Part shown: positions 43,202 to 51,376 of the stretch, in pieces
Layout: the number at the start of each line of letters is the position of its first letter
How positions within the stretch are numbered: the first letter of the stretch is position 1
NCBI RefSeq assembly: GCF_030063195.1
Contig: NZ_JASISS010000022.1
Coordinates: 1-57,960, forward strand
Direction: 5' to 3'
DNA: 57,960 bases
Source of the DNA: Cryobacterium sp. PH31-AA6
GTDB lineage: Bacteria > Actinomycetota > Actinomycetes > Actinomycetales > Microbacteriaceae
The notes under the pieces: model-generated
Seen by the model: only the letters and a program-made list of their open reading frames with translations
What the model was told of the DNA's origin: nothing
Database searches by the model: none
Made by a program: the position numbers and the translations under genes

Positions 43202-44389
43202 ATGGCACTGACCGCCTCCGCTCGTGACATCGTCCGGCTGCGCCTGGTCCGGCACGGCCTCGGCCCGGTCACCGGCGGCTCCCCGAACGGGCCTGTCGGG
43301 GTCGTCGAGCGACTCCTCGCCCTGCAAGCGCAGGATTTCACGGCCGCCCGGTGGGCCGTCGGCGTTCGGGCGCCCGGATCGTCCGCCGACGACGTGCGCC
43401 GGGCGATCGACGACGCAGAGATCGTGCGGTCCTGGCCGATGCGCGGCACTCTGCATTTCGTGCCGGCGGCAGACCTGGGCTGGATGCTCGGCGTGACGGC
43501 CCCGAGGGTGCTGGCCGGGATGAGGACCCGCCGTGGCCAACTCGACCTGGACGAGGCGACCCTCGAACAGGCGAGAGGCGCTGCCCTTTCCTCCCTCGCC
43601 GAGGGTCGACAGCTCTCCCGGGCCGGCTTCCTCGCCGCCCTCGAGGCGGCCGGGATCAGTACGGCGGGCCAGCGCGGCTACCACCTGATCGCCCACCTCG
43701 CCCTGACCGGCACGATCTGCTGGGGCAGGCAGGTCGGCTCGCAGCAGCAGCTGGTGCTGCTGGACGGGTGGGTGCGCGCGCCCCGACGACTGGAGCGCGA
43801 GGAGGCCCTGGGCGAGTTCGTGCTGCGCTATTTCTCCGGCCATGGGCCGGCCACCGTGCAGGACTTCGTCTGGTGGTCCCAGCTCACCGTCGCCGACGCC
43901 CGGGTCGGCCTCGATGTCGCTCGCGACCGGTTGATCGAGCTGCAGGTGGAGGGCATCGCGCACTACTGGGCCGCTGCGGCCGACACCGGCGAGACCGGGC
44001 GCCCACCGAAGCAACGCACGCCGGTGCTCGCGCTTCCCGGCTTCGACGAATACCTGCTCGGCTATCGCAACCGCGGATACGCGGTAGCCGACGCCGACTT
44101 CACGCGCGTCGTGCCCGGCAAGAACGGGATCTTCCTGCCCCTCGTGCTCGTGAACGGCCGGGTGGCCGGCACCTGGCGCCGGAAGCCCGGCCCGCCCGGA
44201 AGCCCGGGCTACGAGGCCATTGCGTTCACCGGCCTGACGGAGCGTCAGCGCACCGGGTTTGACCGGGCAGTCCGGGACTACACCCGCTTCTTCCAGCCTC
44301 ACGGCGCCCCGGCAGCCGCCGGGCTGGGCGAACCTCGGGAACACGACGAACGGCCCGGACTGCCCGAGGGCCCGCTCGCGCTACCCTGA
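43202..44389 (+). CDS. Winged-helix DNA glycosylase-like protein (AlkZ/YcaQ, HTH_42 family)
   Basis: Protein of 395 aa in the winged-helix DNA-binding family that includes AlkZ and YcaQ, glycosylases that unhook crosslinks and remove bulky adducts. LLALQAQDFTAARWA carries Gln42 and Gln44, matching the catalytic QxQ motif of AlkZ. Other family features are RSWPMRGTLHFVPAADLGWML, YFSGHGPATVQDFVWWS and LPGFDEYLLGYRNR. CATACT (43190-43195) lies 6 nt before the ATG, so its own leaderless promoter is likely, although read-through from the LexA-controlled gene 19 nt upstream is possible. Confidence 0.82.
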   Translation: MALTASARDIVRLRLVRHGLGPVTGGSPNGPVGVVERLLALQAQDFTAARWAVGVRAPGSSADDVRRAIDDAEIVRSWPMRGTLHFVPAADLGWMLGVTAPRVLAGMRTRRGQLDLDEATLEQARGAALSSLAEGRQLSRAGFLAALEAAGISTAGQRGYHLIAHLALTGTICWGRQVGSQQQLVLLDGWVRAPRRLEREEALGEFVLRYFSGHGPATVQDFVWWSQLTVADARVGLDVARDRLIELQVEGIAHYWAAAADTGETGRPPKQRTPVLALPGFDEYLLGYRNRGYAVADADFTRVVPGKNGIFLPLVLVNGRVAGTWRRKPGPPGSPGYEAIAFTGLTERQRTGFDRAVRDYTRFFQPHGAPAAAGLGEPREHDERPGLPEGPLALP

Positions 44390-44393
44390 GCAA

Positions 44394-45431
44394 GTGAGAC
44401 TAACGGCCCGCCTGCAATCCACGAGCCGGATCCCGCTCCTCCAGGCCGTGAAGACCTCCGTTGCCGTCGCTCTGGGCTGGCTGCTCTCGCAGTTCCTGCT
44501 CCAGACCGACCTGCCCATCTTCGCCGCCATCGCGGCGCTGCTGGTCGTGCAGCCCAACATCAACCAGACCCTGGGCCGGGCGGTCGAACGCAGCCTCGGG
44601 GTCATCGGCGGCGTGCTCATCGCCTATGCGGTCGGCATCGCCTTCGGTCAGTCCAGCTGGATCGTGCTGCTCGCCATTGTCTTCTGCATCATGCTGGCCT
44701 GGGCGCTGCGCCTCGCCCCCAGTTCGGCAAGCCAGATCCCGATCAGCGCGATGCTCGTGCTCTCGATCGGGGCAACGACCCCCGAGTACGCGCGTGACCG
44801 CATCCTGGAAACGATCATCGGGGCGGCCGTCGCCCTCGTCGTCAACGCGCTGATCGTGCCGCCCGTGCTGCTCGCGCCGGCCCACGACGCCGTGGTGCGG
44901 CTCGCCCTCGAGGTCGCCGATACCCTCGACCGCATTGTCGACGCCCTCCGTTTTCCGCAGCAGGCCGGCCAGATCGAAGAGATGATGATCAAGGCGCGGC
45001 TGCTTCGCCCGATGCTGAGCAAGGCCGAGAAGGCGATCAAGCAGGCCGAGGAGAGCCTCACGCTCAATCCCCGGCACGGGATGCACCGGCGCCTGCTGGA
45101 CATCGACGAGGAGTTCTACAACCGACTGATCTCCCTGGTCACCCGCACCATCGGCATGACCAGGTCGCTCAGGGACCACTATGACCACTCGCTCCACCTC
45201 GAGCCGACAGTGCTGGCGATCACGGTGGAGCTCAGCCGGGCCGCCCATGACCTGAGGCTGCTCACGTCGGAGGTCGACCATCCCGACCGCGAGAAGGTGT
45301 CCCTGCCCGTGGAGCCGCCGACCCTGACTGCTCCTCTGATCATCGCGACGCCGCATCCGCAGCACTGGATTCTGATCGGCTCACTGATGGAAGACCTCCG
45401 CCGGGTGCGCGAGGAGATCAAGGGCGACTAG
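44394..45431 (+). CDS. FUSC-family membrane protein
   Basis: Inner-membrane protein of 345 aa resembling the aromatic-acid exporter/fusaric-acid-resistance (FUSC) half-module. About five hydrophobic segments fill residues 15-160 (AVALGWLLSQFLL, IAALLVVQPNINQTLGRAVERSLG, VLLAIVFCIMLAWAL, MLVLSIGATTPEYARDRILETIIG). A helical cytosolic region follows. TACCCT (44382-44387) lies 6 nt before the GTG start, so the mRNA is probably leaderless. Substrate unknown. Confidence 0.82.
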   Translation: MRLTARLQSTSRIPLLQAVKTSVAVALGWLLSQFLLQTDLPIFAAIAALLVVQPNINQTLGRAVERSLGVIGGVLIAYAVGIAFGQSSWIVLLAIVFCIMLAWALRLAPSSASQIPISAMLVLSIGATTPEYARDRILETIIGAAVALVVNALIVPPVLLAPAHDAVVRLALEVADTLDRIVDALRFPQQAGQIEEMMIKARLLRPMLSKAEKAIKQAEESLTLNPRHGMHRRLLDIDEEFYNRLISLVTRTIGMTRSLRDHYDHSLHLEPTVLAITVELSRAAHDLRLLTSEVDHPDREKVSLPVEPPTLTAPLIIATPHPQHWILIGSLMEDLRRVREEIKGD

Positions 45432-45611
45432 GTTCGAGGCTGCGGTGGGGGCTCGGCTGCGTTCCGAATTCAGGAGAACCCACCCCTCATACGGCGCCGG
45501 CGGGCATCCGTCGCACTGTTCCGGGCTATACGCCTGAACTCGGGACAGGACGTGCGGATGGAACCGGCGGCCGGGCGGGGGCGAGTGCGGGGGCGGGGGC
45601 GAGTGCGGTGG

Positions 45612-45657
45612 CGACAGGGGCACAACGAAGGGCCCCACCGTAGCGGAGCCCCTGTCG
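45612..45657. terminator. Hairpin between FUSC and YceI genes
   Basis: CGACAGGGGC (45612-45621) pairs perfectly with GCCCCTGTCG (45648-45657), 10 nt before the YceI stop. It may terminate both convergent transcripts. The 236-nt gap also has two copies of GGGGGCGAGTGCGG near 45577-45608. Confidence 0.65.
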
Positions 45658-45667
45658 ATAATGCCTG

Positions 45668-46228
45668 TTACGCCTGGTTCAGCGCGGCCTGCAGTTCAAG
45701 GGTGATGGTGACCTTCTCGCCGAGGAGGACGCCGCCGGTTTCGAGGGCAGCGTTGTAGGCGAGGCCGAAGTCCGCACGGGTGACCTCGGTCTTCGCTGTT
45801 GCGCCGGCCTTGTAGTTGCCGTAAGGGTCCGTGCCGAAGCCGCCGAACTCGAAGTCGAAGGTGACCGGCTTGGTGACGCCTTTGATGGTGAGGTCTCCGT
45901 CGACGAGGAAGTCGCCCTTGACGGAGCGCACGCCGGTGGAGACGAAGTTGATGGTGGGGAACGTTTCGGCGTCGAAGAAGTCGCCGGTGCGCAGGTGGCC
46001 GTCGCGGTTGGCCTCGTTGGTGTTGATCGAGGCGACCTCGGCCGTGGCGGTGACGGTGCTGTCGAGCGGGTTCTCCGCGGTGATGAAGGTCGCGTCGAAG
46101 TTTTCGAACTTGCCCTTGACCTTGCTGATCATCAGGTGGCGAATGCTGAAGCCGACTTCGCTGTGGGTGGGGTCGATGGTCCAGGTGCCGGCCTTGTAGC
46201 CGGGGATGTTCGTGATGGTGTCAGTCAT
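45668..46228 (-). CDS. YceI-family lipid-binding protein
   Basis: Lipocalin-like beta-barrel of 186 aa that binds polyisoprenoid-type lipids. Motifs: GTWTIDPTHSEVGFSIRHLMISKVKG (described in part), FDAETFPTINFVSTGVR, GDLTIKGVTKPVTFDFEFGG and RADFGLAYNAALETGGVLLGEKV. There is no signal peptide, so it is probably cytosolic, unlike the Escherichia coli protein. GAGGAGAA precedes the ATG at 46228. A 12-bp palindrome 45 nt upstream is a likely repressor site. Confidence 0.92.
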   Translation of the reverse strand: MTDTITNIPGYKAGTWTIDPTHSEVGFSIRHLMISKVKGKFENFDATFITAENPLDSTVTATAEVASINTNEANRDGHLRTGDFFDAETFPTINFVSTGVRSVKGDFLVDGDLTIKGVTKPVTFDFEFGGFGTDPYGNYKAGATAKTEVTRADFGLAYNAALETGGVLLGEKVTITLELQAALNQA

Positions 46229-46273
46229 GGGTTCTCCTCGAGTCTCGGGCGGTGGATTCTCGCCGTCAATTAC

Positions 46274-46285
46274 ATGCAATTGCAT
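46274..46285. promoter_or_regulatory. Perfect palindrome operator candidate before YceI
   Basis: ATGCAATTGCAT, 45 nt upstream of the YceI start. It matches at 10 of 12 positions the site before the VOC dioxygenase gene. The form suits a MarR-family operator. Confidence 0.5.
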
Positions 46286-46339
46286 AGGAACCTGGATTAT
46301 TCCGAGTCCGGACTTATTTTTTCACGGCATACCCGCTCG

Positions 46340-47593
46340 CTAGCGGAGCAGCCGTCGGCACTCGACCCCGCACGGGTCGACCGCGGAAGATCGCACGGCG
46401 AGCTCACGACGGAGCACGAGCAGCCGGAAGACATCGTCGTCGATCATGGCTGGGTCAATTCGTCCACCCTCGACGGCCGCGGCGATACCGGCCACCAGGG
46501 CGGGCACGTCGATACCCACTTTCCGGGGATCCGCCGGCAGCACGTAGAGGAGCATGGTGTTGCCTGCGGCGAGGGCCGCGATCGCGTTCTCGGTGGGGTC
46601 GGCGTACTCGGGCAGCCCGGTGCCCTGGAGCATCAGCATGTCGTCCGTGATCGCGATCCCCGTGAAGCCGAGGGACCCGCGCAGGATCTTGTGCCAGGCC
46701 GGGGACAGGCTGGCGGGTCTGGCGTCCACGGCGGGGAACGCCAGGTGTCCGAACATGACCATCTCGGCGCCGGCCGCGATGCCGGCCTGGAACGGCGGCG
46801 CGACGTCGGCCAGCCAGTCCTGATAGCCCAGCGCGGTCGACGGGATGCTCCGGTGCGAGTCCCCCGGCGCGGCGCCGTGACCGGGGAAGTGCTTGAGAGT
46901 GCTGAGCACCCGTCCACGTTCACCGTCGACGGCAGCGGTCACGCGCAGCGAGGCCGCGGCAGGGTCGAGGCCGAGCACCCGGCCGTAGAGGAACGAGCCG
47001 GGGTCGGCGGTCACGTCGGCCACGATGCCGAAGTTCACGCTGACCCCCGCGGACCGGAGCAGGGCGCCTCGACTGCGGAAGGCATCCTCCGTCGCCTGTA
47101 CGGGTTGGGCGCGCAGCACCTCCGCCCCCGGTGCCGGGTCGTTCGTCAACCGGGCGACCTCCCCGCCCTCCTGGTCGATTCCGATCACGAGGGGAAGCGC
47201 CGCATCGGTGCTCAGCCCCGCGGTCATGGCGCCCAGGGCCTCCGGAGTGTCCGGCACGTTGTCGCCCATCAGGATCAGCCCGCCGAGACCGTTGTCGGCG
47301 GCGAAGGAACCGAGGCGGGCAGCATCCGTACCCGGCTGGTGCAGCATCAGCAGGCTGGAAATCTTCTCGGTGAGGGTCATCGCGGCGAGCCGCCGACCGG
47401 CATCGGCCGCGAAGGGGTCGACCGGGGCGCCGGTCCGGGCGGACGAGGCCGTACCGGCGCCGTCGGCGGCGCCGGGAGCACGAACCGGGGAGCAGCCGCC
47501 CACGAGCAGGGAAAGTGTCAGAGCGGCCGCCAGCGCCGCAACGGTGGCCGTGTATCGACGCGGCAGCCCCGCCCGTGCTCGCCCGTTTTCCAT
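46340..47593 (-). CDS. Glycoside hydrolase family 3 lipoprotein (NagZ-like)
   Basis: Predicted membrane-anchored beta-N-acetylglucosaminidase of 417 aa. A signal peptide with lipobox LLVGGC (Cys34) leads to the GH3 domain: LPLVIGIDQEGGEVARL, STLKHFPGHGAAPGDSH (the NagZ-type His loop) and GIAITDDMLM with the nucleophile Asp. Outside the cell it would release GlcNAc from muropeptides or chitin fragments, feeding the PTS and nagBA at the other end of the window (inferred). TAACCT (47600-47605, minus strand) lies 6 nt before the ATG, so it is probably leaderless. Confidence 0.9.
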   Translation of the reverse strand: MENGRARAGLPRRYTATVAALAAALTLSLLVGGCSPVRAPGAADGAGTASSARTGAPVDPFAADAGRRLAAMTLTEKISSLLMLHQPGTDAARLGSFAADNGLGGLILMGDNVPDTPEALGAMTAGLSTDAALPLVIGIDQEGGEVARLTNDPAPGAEVLRAQPVQATEDAFRSRGALLRSAGVSVNFGIVADVTADPGSFLYGRVLGLDPAAASLRVTAAVDGERGRVLSTLKHFPGHGAAPGDSHRSIPSTALGYQDWLADVAPPFQAGIAAGAEMVMFGHLAFPAVDARPASLSPAWHKILRGSLGFTGIAITDDMLMLQGTGLPEYADPTENAIAALAAGNTMLLYVLPADPRKVGIDVPALVAGIAAAVEGGRIDPAMIDDDVFRLLVLRRELAVRSSAVDPCGVECRRLLR

Positions 47594-47694
47594 CCGTCAA
47601 GGTTAACCCCTGATGGGGGGAGGAGCCCCTCCGCCCGAATCCGGGAAGTCGCACTACACTCGTCATTCACTACGACACCCGGCGGGAGGAACCG

Positions 47695-48495
47695 ATGAGA
47701 CGAACCGACCTGGGGGTGCGCGATATCGCCGGTGAGGCCGTGCTCATCGGCGCCGGCGGGCGATCCATCCTGCTGCAGATCGCCAACCCGGCCGTCGGTC
47801 ACGGAGTCGCCGATCACAGTGACTTCGTCTCCCGACCGCTCGACCGGCTGCGCGGGACACTCAGCTACGTCTACACGGTGGTGTTCGGCACGCCGACCGA
47901 GGTCGCGAGGGCAGTCGCACGCGTCAACCGGGCGCACGGCCCCGTCGTCGGCGCGACGACCGAGGGCGCTCCGGCCTACAGCGCATTCGCCCCCGACCTC
48001 CAGCTCTGGGTCGCCGCGACCCTGTACGACTCGGCGATGACCATCCGTGAACTCGTGTTCGGCCCGCTCGACGATGGCCTCGCCGAGGCCGTCTACCGGG
48101 ACTACGCCGCGCTCGGCACGGCCCTCCAGGTTCCGGAGGGCCGGTGGCCGGTCGACCGTGCGACGTTCGCCGTGTACTTCGCCGAGCAACTGGCCGGGCT
48201 CCGAACGGACGCCACCACCAGGGCAGTGGCACGCCAACTTCTGTATCCGCGGGCCGGCCCGGCGTGGCTCCGCCTCGCCATGCCCCTGGGCCGCCTCCTC
48301 ACCGTCGGACTGCTTCCGCCCAGGGTCCGGGAGATCTTCGAACTCGAGTGGTCGCCGCGCTCCCAACGCCGGTTCGACCGACTCTTCGCGGTCACCGCCG
48401 TGGTCTACCCGATATTGCCGTTGCGGCTGCGGCACTGGCCCAAGAACCACTACCTGCGCGTCGCGCGCCAGGCGCTGGAGCCGGCGGTAGTCTGA
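47695..48495 (+). CDS. MpaB/latex-clearing-type oxygenase (DUF2236)
   Basis: Protein of 266 aa in the DUF2236 family, whose members include heme-dependent latex-clearing and related oxygenases. Family features: GGRSILLQIANPAVGHGVADHSDF, RLRGTLSYVYTVVFGT, VNRAHGPVVG, DLQLWVAATLYDSAMTIRELVFGPL. The conserved Arg and His positions of the heme-type core are present. The substrate is unknown. GGGAGGA precedes the ATG. CCCCTGATGGGGGG at 47607-47620 in the upstream gap recalls the dyads at 19.3 and 28.9 kb, but with a shorter spacer. Confidence 0.85.
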   Translation: MRRTDLGVRDIAGEAVLIGAGGRSILLQIANPAVGHGVADHSDFVSRPLDRLRGTLSYVYTVVFGTPTEVARAVARVNRAHGPVVGATTEGAPAYSAFAPDLQLWVAATLYDSAMTIRELVFGPLDDGLAEAVYRDYAALGTALQVPEGRWPVDRATFAVYFAEQLAGLRTDATTRAVARQLLYPRAGPAWLRLAMPLGRLLTVGLLPPRVREIFELEWSPRSQRRFDRLFAVTAVVYPILPLRLRHWPKNHYLRVARQALEPAVV

Positions 48496-48536
48496 AGCCT
48501 CCCGACACTGAGGACCTCGATGACGCAGCAACCGGT

Positions 48537-49031
48537 ATGAGCGGGCAGCCCAGCACGCCGCCGCCCGCCGGACTCGACCCGATCGACCGGCGGATCGTCG
48601 CCGAACTCAGTCGGGACGCACGCCTGTCCATGCGCCAGATCGCCACCCTCGTGCACATCTCCCGCACGGCGGCGCACACGCGGGTGCAGAACCTCGTGCG
48701 CCATGGGGTGATCACCGGCTTCGGGGCCCAGATCGATCCCCGTGCCCTGGGCCTGCACGTGTCCGCCCTGGTCGTCGTCAAGATCGGCGACGTCTCCTGG
48801 TCCGACATCGCAGCCCGGCTCAGCGAGCTGCCGTTCGTCGAGAAGGCGCAGGCCGTCAGCGGGGACATCGACATCATCCTCACGGTGAGCGCACCGGACC
48901 ACGAGCAGCTCAGCCAGGCCATCCTGCGGGACATCCACAGCATGCCCGGTGTCATCTCCACCCGGTCGCACCTGATTCTCGAGGAAATCGCGGGCCACGC
49001 GCCCGCCGAGGCTCCGGACATCTGGCGCTGA
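48537..49031 (+). CDS. Lrp/AsnC-family regulator
   Basis: Transcription factor of 164 aa: N-terminal HTH (DPIDRRIVAELSRDARLSM, IATLVHISRTAAHTRVQNLVRHG) and C-terminal RAM domain (ALVVVKIGDVSWSD, SGDIDIILTV, SMPGVISTRSHLIL). It lies directly upstream of the branched-chain 2-oxoacid dehydrogenase genes and in other bacteria such regulators (BkdR type) respond to branched-chain amino acids, so it probably controls them. The start is uncertain because no strong ribosome site is seen before the ATG at 48537. Confidence 0.88.
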   Translation: MSGQPSTPPPAGLDPIDRRIVAELSRDARLSMRQIATLVHISRTAAHTRVQNLVRHGVITGFGAQIDPRALGLHVSALVVVKIGDVSWSDIAARLSELPFVEKAQAVSGDIDIILTVSAPDHEQLSQAILRDIHSMPGVISTRSHLILEEIAGHAPAEAPDIWR

Positions 49032-49142
49032 ACCTCGCCTGAATGCGGGACGTTTGGTGCGGCTGGGGGTGGGTTCGAGCCAATCGTTCACATCCGTTCG
49101 CCGGGTGTCGTGGCCGGCCCACGGATGCCGCACGATTGCGTC

Positions 49143-50363
49143 ATGAGCCTCAATGTCGAGACCCCGATCGTGTCCACCGCGTCGGCGCCGCAACCCCTCC
49201 GACTGATCGACGACACCGGTCATGCCGTCACCGACGATGCCGGCGGATTCACGCTCCCCGACGCCGACACGCTACTCGGCCTGTACCGGCAGATGGTCGT
49301 CGCCCGCCGGTTCGATGTGCAGGTCACGGCGCTGACCCGGCAGGGGCGACTGGCGACCTACCCCTCCGCCCTCGGCCAGGAGGCCTGCGAGATCGCCGCC
49401 GTGGCGTCGCTCGCACCCGGAGACTGGCTCTTCCCGACCTATCGGGACAGCATCGCCCTGCTCACCCGCGGCGTGAAGCCCGAAGACATCCTCGCCTCGT
49501 TCCGCGGCGAATGGCACAGCGGCTACGACCAGTATGAGCACCGGATCGCGCCGCAGGCCACCCCCCTCGCCACCCAGGCGTTGCACGCCGTCGGCCTGGC
49601 CACGGCATCCAAGCTCAAGCGGGACAGCACGGTCGCGCTGGCCCTGCTCGGCGACGGCGCCACCAGCGAGGGCGACGCGCACGAGGCGTTCAACTTCGCC
49701 GCCGTCTGGCAGGCTCCCGTCGTGTTCGTGGTGCAGAACAACCAGTTCGCGATCAGCGTGCCCCTCGACAAGCAGATGCACTGCCGCACCATCGCCGACA
49801 AGGCGATCGGCTACGGTATGCCCGGTTTCTACGTCGACGGCAACGATGTCGCCGCGATGTACGCGGTCACCTCCGCGGCCGTCGAGCGCGCGCGCACCGG
49901 CGGCGGGCCGACCCTGGTCGAGGGGCTGACCTACCGGATGGAGGCGCACACCAACTCCGACGACCCGAGCCGCTACCGCACGGCAGGCGACGTCGAGGTC
50001 TGGCGACGCCGTGATCCGATCGAACGCCTGGAGACCTATCTGGTCTCGATCGGTGCCCTGGACGACCGGGTGCAGGCAAGCATCCGGGAGGAGGCCGAGG
50101 ACCTCGCCGCGGCGACCAGGGAATGCATGACCCGGCCGGTGCAGGTGGACCCGCTGGAACTGTTCGACCACGTCTACGCCTCCCCGCGGCCAGCGCTCGC
50201 CGAACAGCGAGCCTTCCTCTCCGCCGAGCTGGCCGAACACGCCGCCCTCGCCGATCAGGCGTCCGCGACCCCCTCGTCGTCCACCACCCCGCCGTCGTCC
50301 ACCACCCATTCGTCGTCCACCACCCACTCGTCGTCCACCACCCACTCAGGAGCGCACGCATGA
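49143..50363 (+). CDS. bkdA: Branched-chain 2-oxoacid dehydrogenase E1 alpha subunit
   Basis: Thiamine-diphosphate decarboxylase subunit of 406 aa. Motifs: YRQMVVARRFDVQVTALTRQG, GQEACEIAAVASL, LFPTYRDS, and the TPP-binding GDGATSEGDAHEAFNFAAVW...VQNN. The substrate branch (branched-chain over pyruvate) is inferred from the Lrp-type neighbour and family resemblance. The C-terminal 30 residues are an unusual Ser/Thr/Pro/His repeat from an 18-bp tandem array and do not belong to the fold. CACGAT 6 nt before the ATG may be a leaderless -10. The stop overlaps E1 beta by 4 nt. Confidence 0.9.
   Translation: MSLNVETPIVSTASAPQPLRLIDDTGHAVTDDAGGFTLPDADTLLGLYRQMVVARRFDVQVTALTRQGRLATYPSALGQEACEIAAVASLAPGDWLFPTYRDSIALLTRGVKPEDILASFRGEWHSGYDQYEHRIAPQATPLATQALHAVGLATASKLKRDSTVALALLGDGATSEGDAHEAFNFAAVWQAPVVFVVQNNQFAISVPLDKQMHCRTIADKAIGYGMPGFYVDGNDVAAMYAVTSAAVERARTGGGPTLVEGLTYRMEAHTNSDDPSRYRTAGDVEVWRRRDPIERLETYLVSIGALDDRVQASIREEAEDLAAATRECMTRPVQVDPLELFDHVYASPRPALAEQRAFLSAELAEHAALADQASATPSSSTTPPSSTTHSSSTTHSSSTTHSGAHA
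50274..50345 (+). repeat. 18-bp tandem repeat, four copies, at the E1 alpha C-terminus
   Basis: Units TCGTCGTCCACCACCCAC start at 50274, 50292, 50310 and 50328; the last two are identical. Each encodes SSSTTH or SSSTTP. It is a likely length-variable tract. Confidence 0.92.
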
Positions 50364-51376
50364 CGCTGCAGAGCATGGCCCCGCCCGTCGGCGCCCGCCC
50401 GCCCGCCGCCCTCACCATGGCGGCCGCCCTCAACGCGGCCATCCAGGACTCGATGCGGGACGACCCGACCGTCGTGTTGTTCGGGGAGGACGTCGGCCCC
50501 CTCGGCGGCGTCTTCCGGGTCACCGACGGTCTCTACGCCGAGTTCGGCGAGACCAGGGTCAGTGACTCTCCCCTGGCCGAGTCCGGCATCGTCGGCACCG
50601 CCATCGGCATGGCCATCTATGGCCTGCGCCCCGTCGTGGAGATGCAGTTCGACGCGTTCAGCTACCCGGCGTTCGAGCAGATCGTGTCCCATCTCGCCAA
50701 GATGCGCAATCGCACCCGCGGCCGGATCTCCCTGCCCATCGTCATCCGCATCCCCTACGCCGGAGACATCGGTGGGGTCGAACACCACTCCGACTCCTCG
50801 GAGGCATACTGGACGGCCACCCCCGGCCTCACGGTCGTGTCCCCGTCGAATCCGGCCGACGCCTATTCGATGCTGCGTGAGGCGATCGCCAGCGACGACC
50901 CGGTGATCTTCATGGAACCGAAGAGCCGGTACTGGATGAAGGCAGAGCTCGCCCTGCCCGTTCAGACCGCTCCGATGAACACCGCCGTGGTGCTCAGGGA
51001 GGGCACCGACGTCACCCTCATCGCCTACGGCCCCACGGTGAAAACCGCTCTGGCCACCGCGGAGCTCGCCACGGCGGAGGGACTGTCGATCGAGGTGATC
51101 GACCTGCGCAGCCTGTCACCATTCGACGACGCCACCGTCGGCGCGTCGCTGCGCAAGACGAGCAGGGCAGCCGTCGTGCACGAGGCGGCGCAGTTCGGCG
51201 GGTACGGCGCCGAGGTCGCGGCGCGGCTCACCGAACGCAACTTCTTCCACCTCGCCGCGCCCATCCTGCGGATCACCGGCTTCGACATCCCCTACCCGTC
51301 CCCCAAGCTCGAGGAATACTTCTTGCCGACCCCGGACCGGATCCTCGCCGCGCTCGGCACCTGGGAGTGGTCATGA
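50360..51376 (+). CDS. bkdB: Branched-chain 2-oxoacid dehydrogenase E1 beta subunit
   Basis: Partner of E1 alpha, 338 aa, transketolase-like. Motifs: VLFGEDVGPLGGVFRVTDGL, DSPLAESGIVGTAIGMA, RPVVEMQFDAFSYPAFEQIV, PYAGDIGGVEHHSDSSEAYW and the C-terminal domain EVIDLRSLSPFDDAT. The two subunits form the a2b2 decarboxylase that passes the acyl group to E2. AGGAG precedes the ATG at 50360, which overlaps the E1 alpha stop; its own stop overlaps E2. Confidence 0.94.
   Translation: MTLQSMAPPVGARPPAALTMAAALNAAIQDSMRDDPTVVLFGEDVGPLGGVFRVTDGLYAEFGETRVSDSPLAESGIVGTAIGMAIYGLRPVVEMQFDAFSYPAFEQIVSHLAKMRNRTRGRISLPIVIRIPYAGDIGGVEHHSDSSEAYWTATPGLTVVSPSNPADAYSMLREAIASDDPVIFMEPKSRYWMKAELALPVQTAPMNTAVVLREGTDVTLIAYGPTVKTALATAELATAEGLSIEVIDLRSLSPFDDATVGASLRKTSRAAVVHEAAQFGGYGAEVAARLTERNFFHLAAPILRITGFDIPYPSPKLEEYFLPTPDRILAALGTWEWS

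Noticed and set aside
46554..47606. Plus-strand frames opposite the GH3 gene
   Set aside because: They lack ribosome sites and domains; the minus-strand GH3 lipoprotein explains the region.
49060..49100. Possible tRNA T-arm (GGTTCGAGCC)
   Set aside because: No matching acceptor, anticodon or D-arm is found around it.
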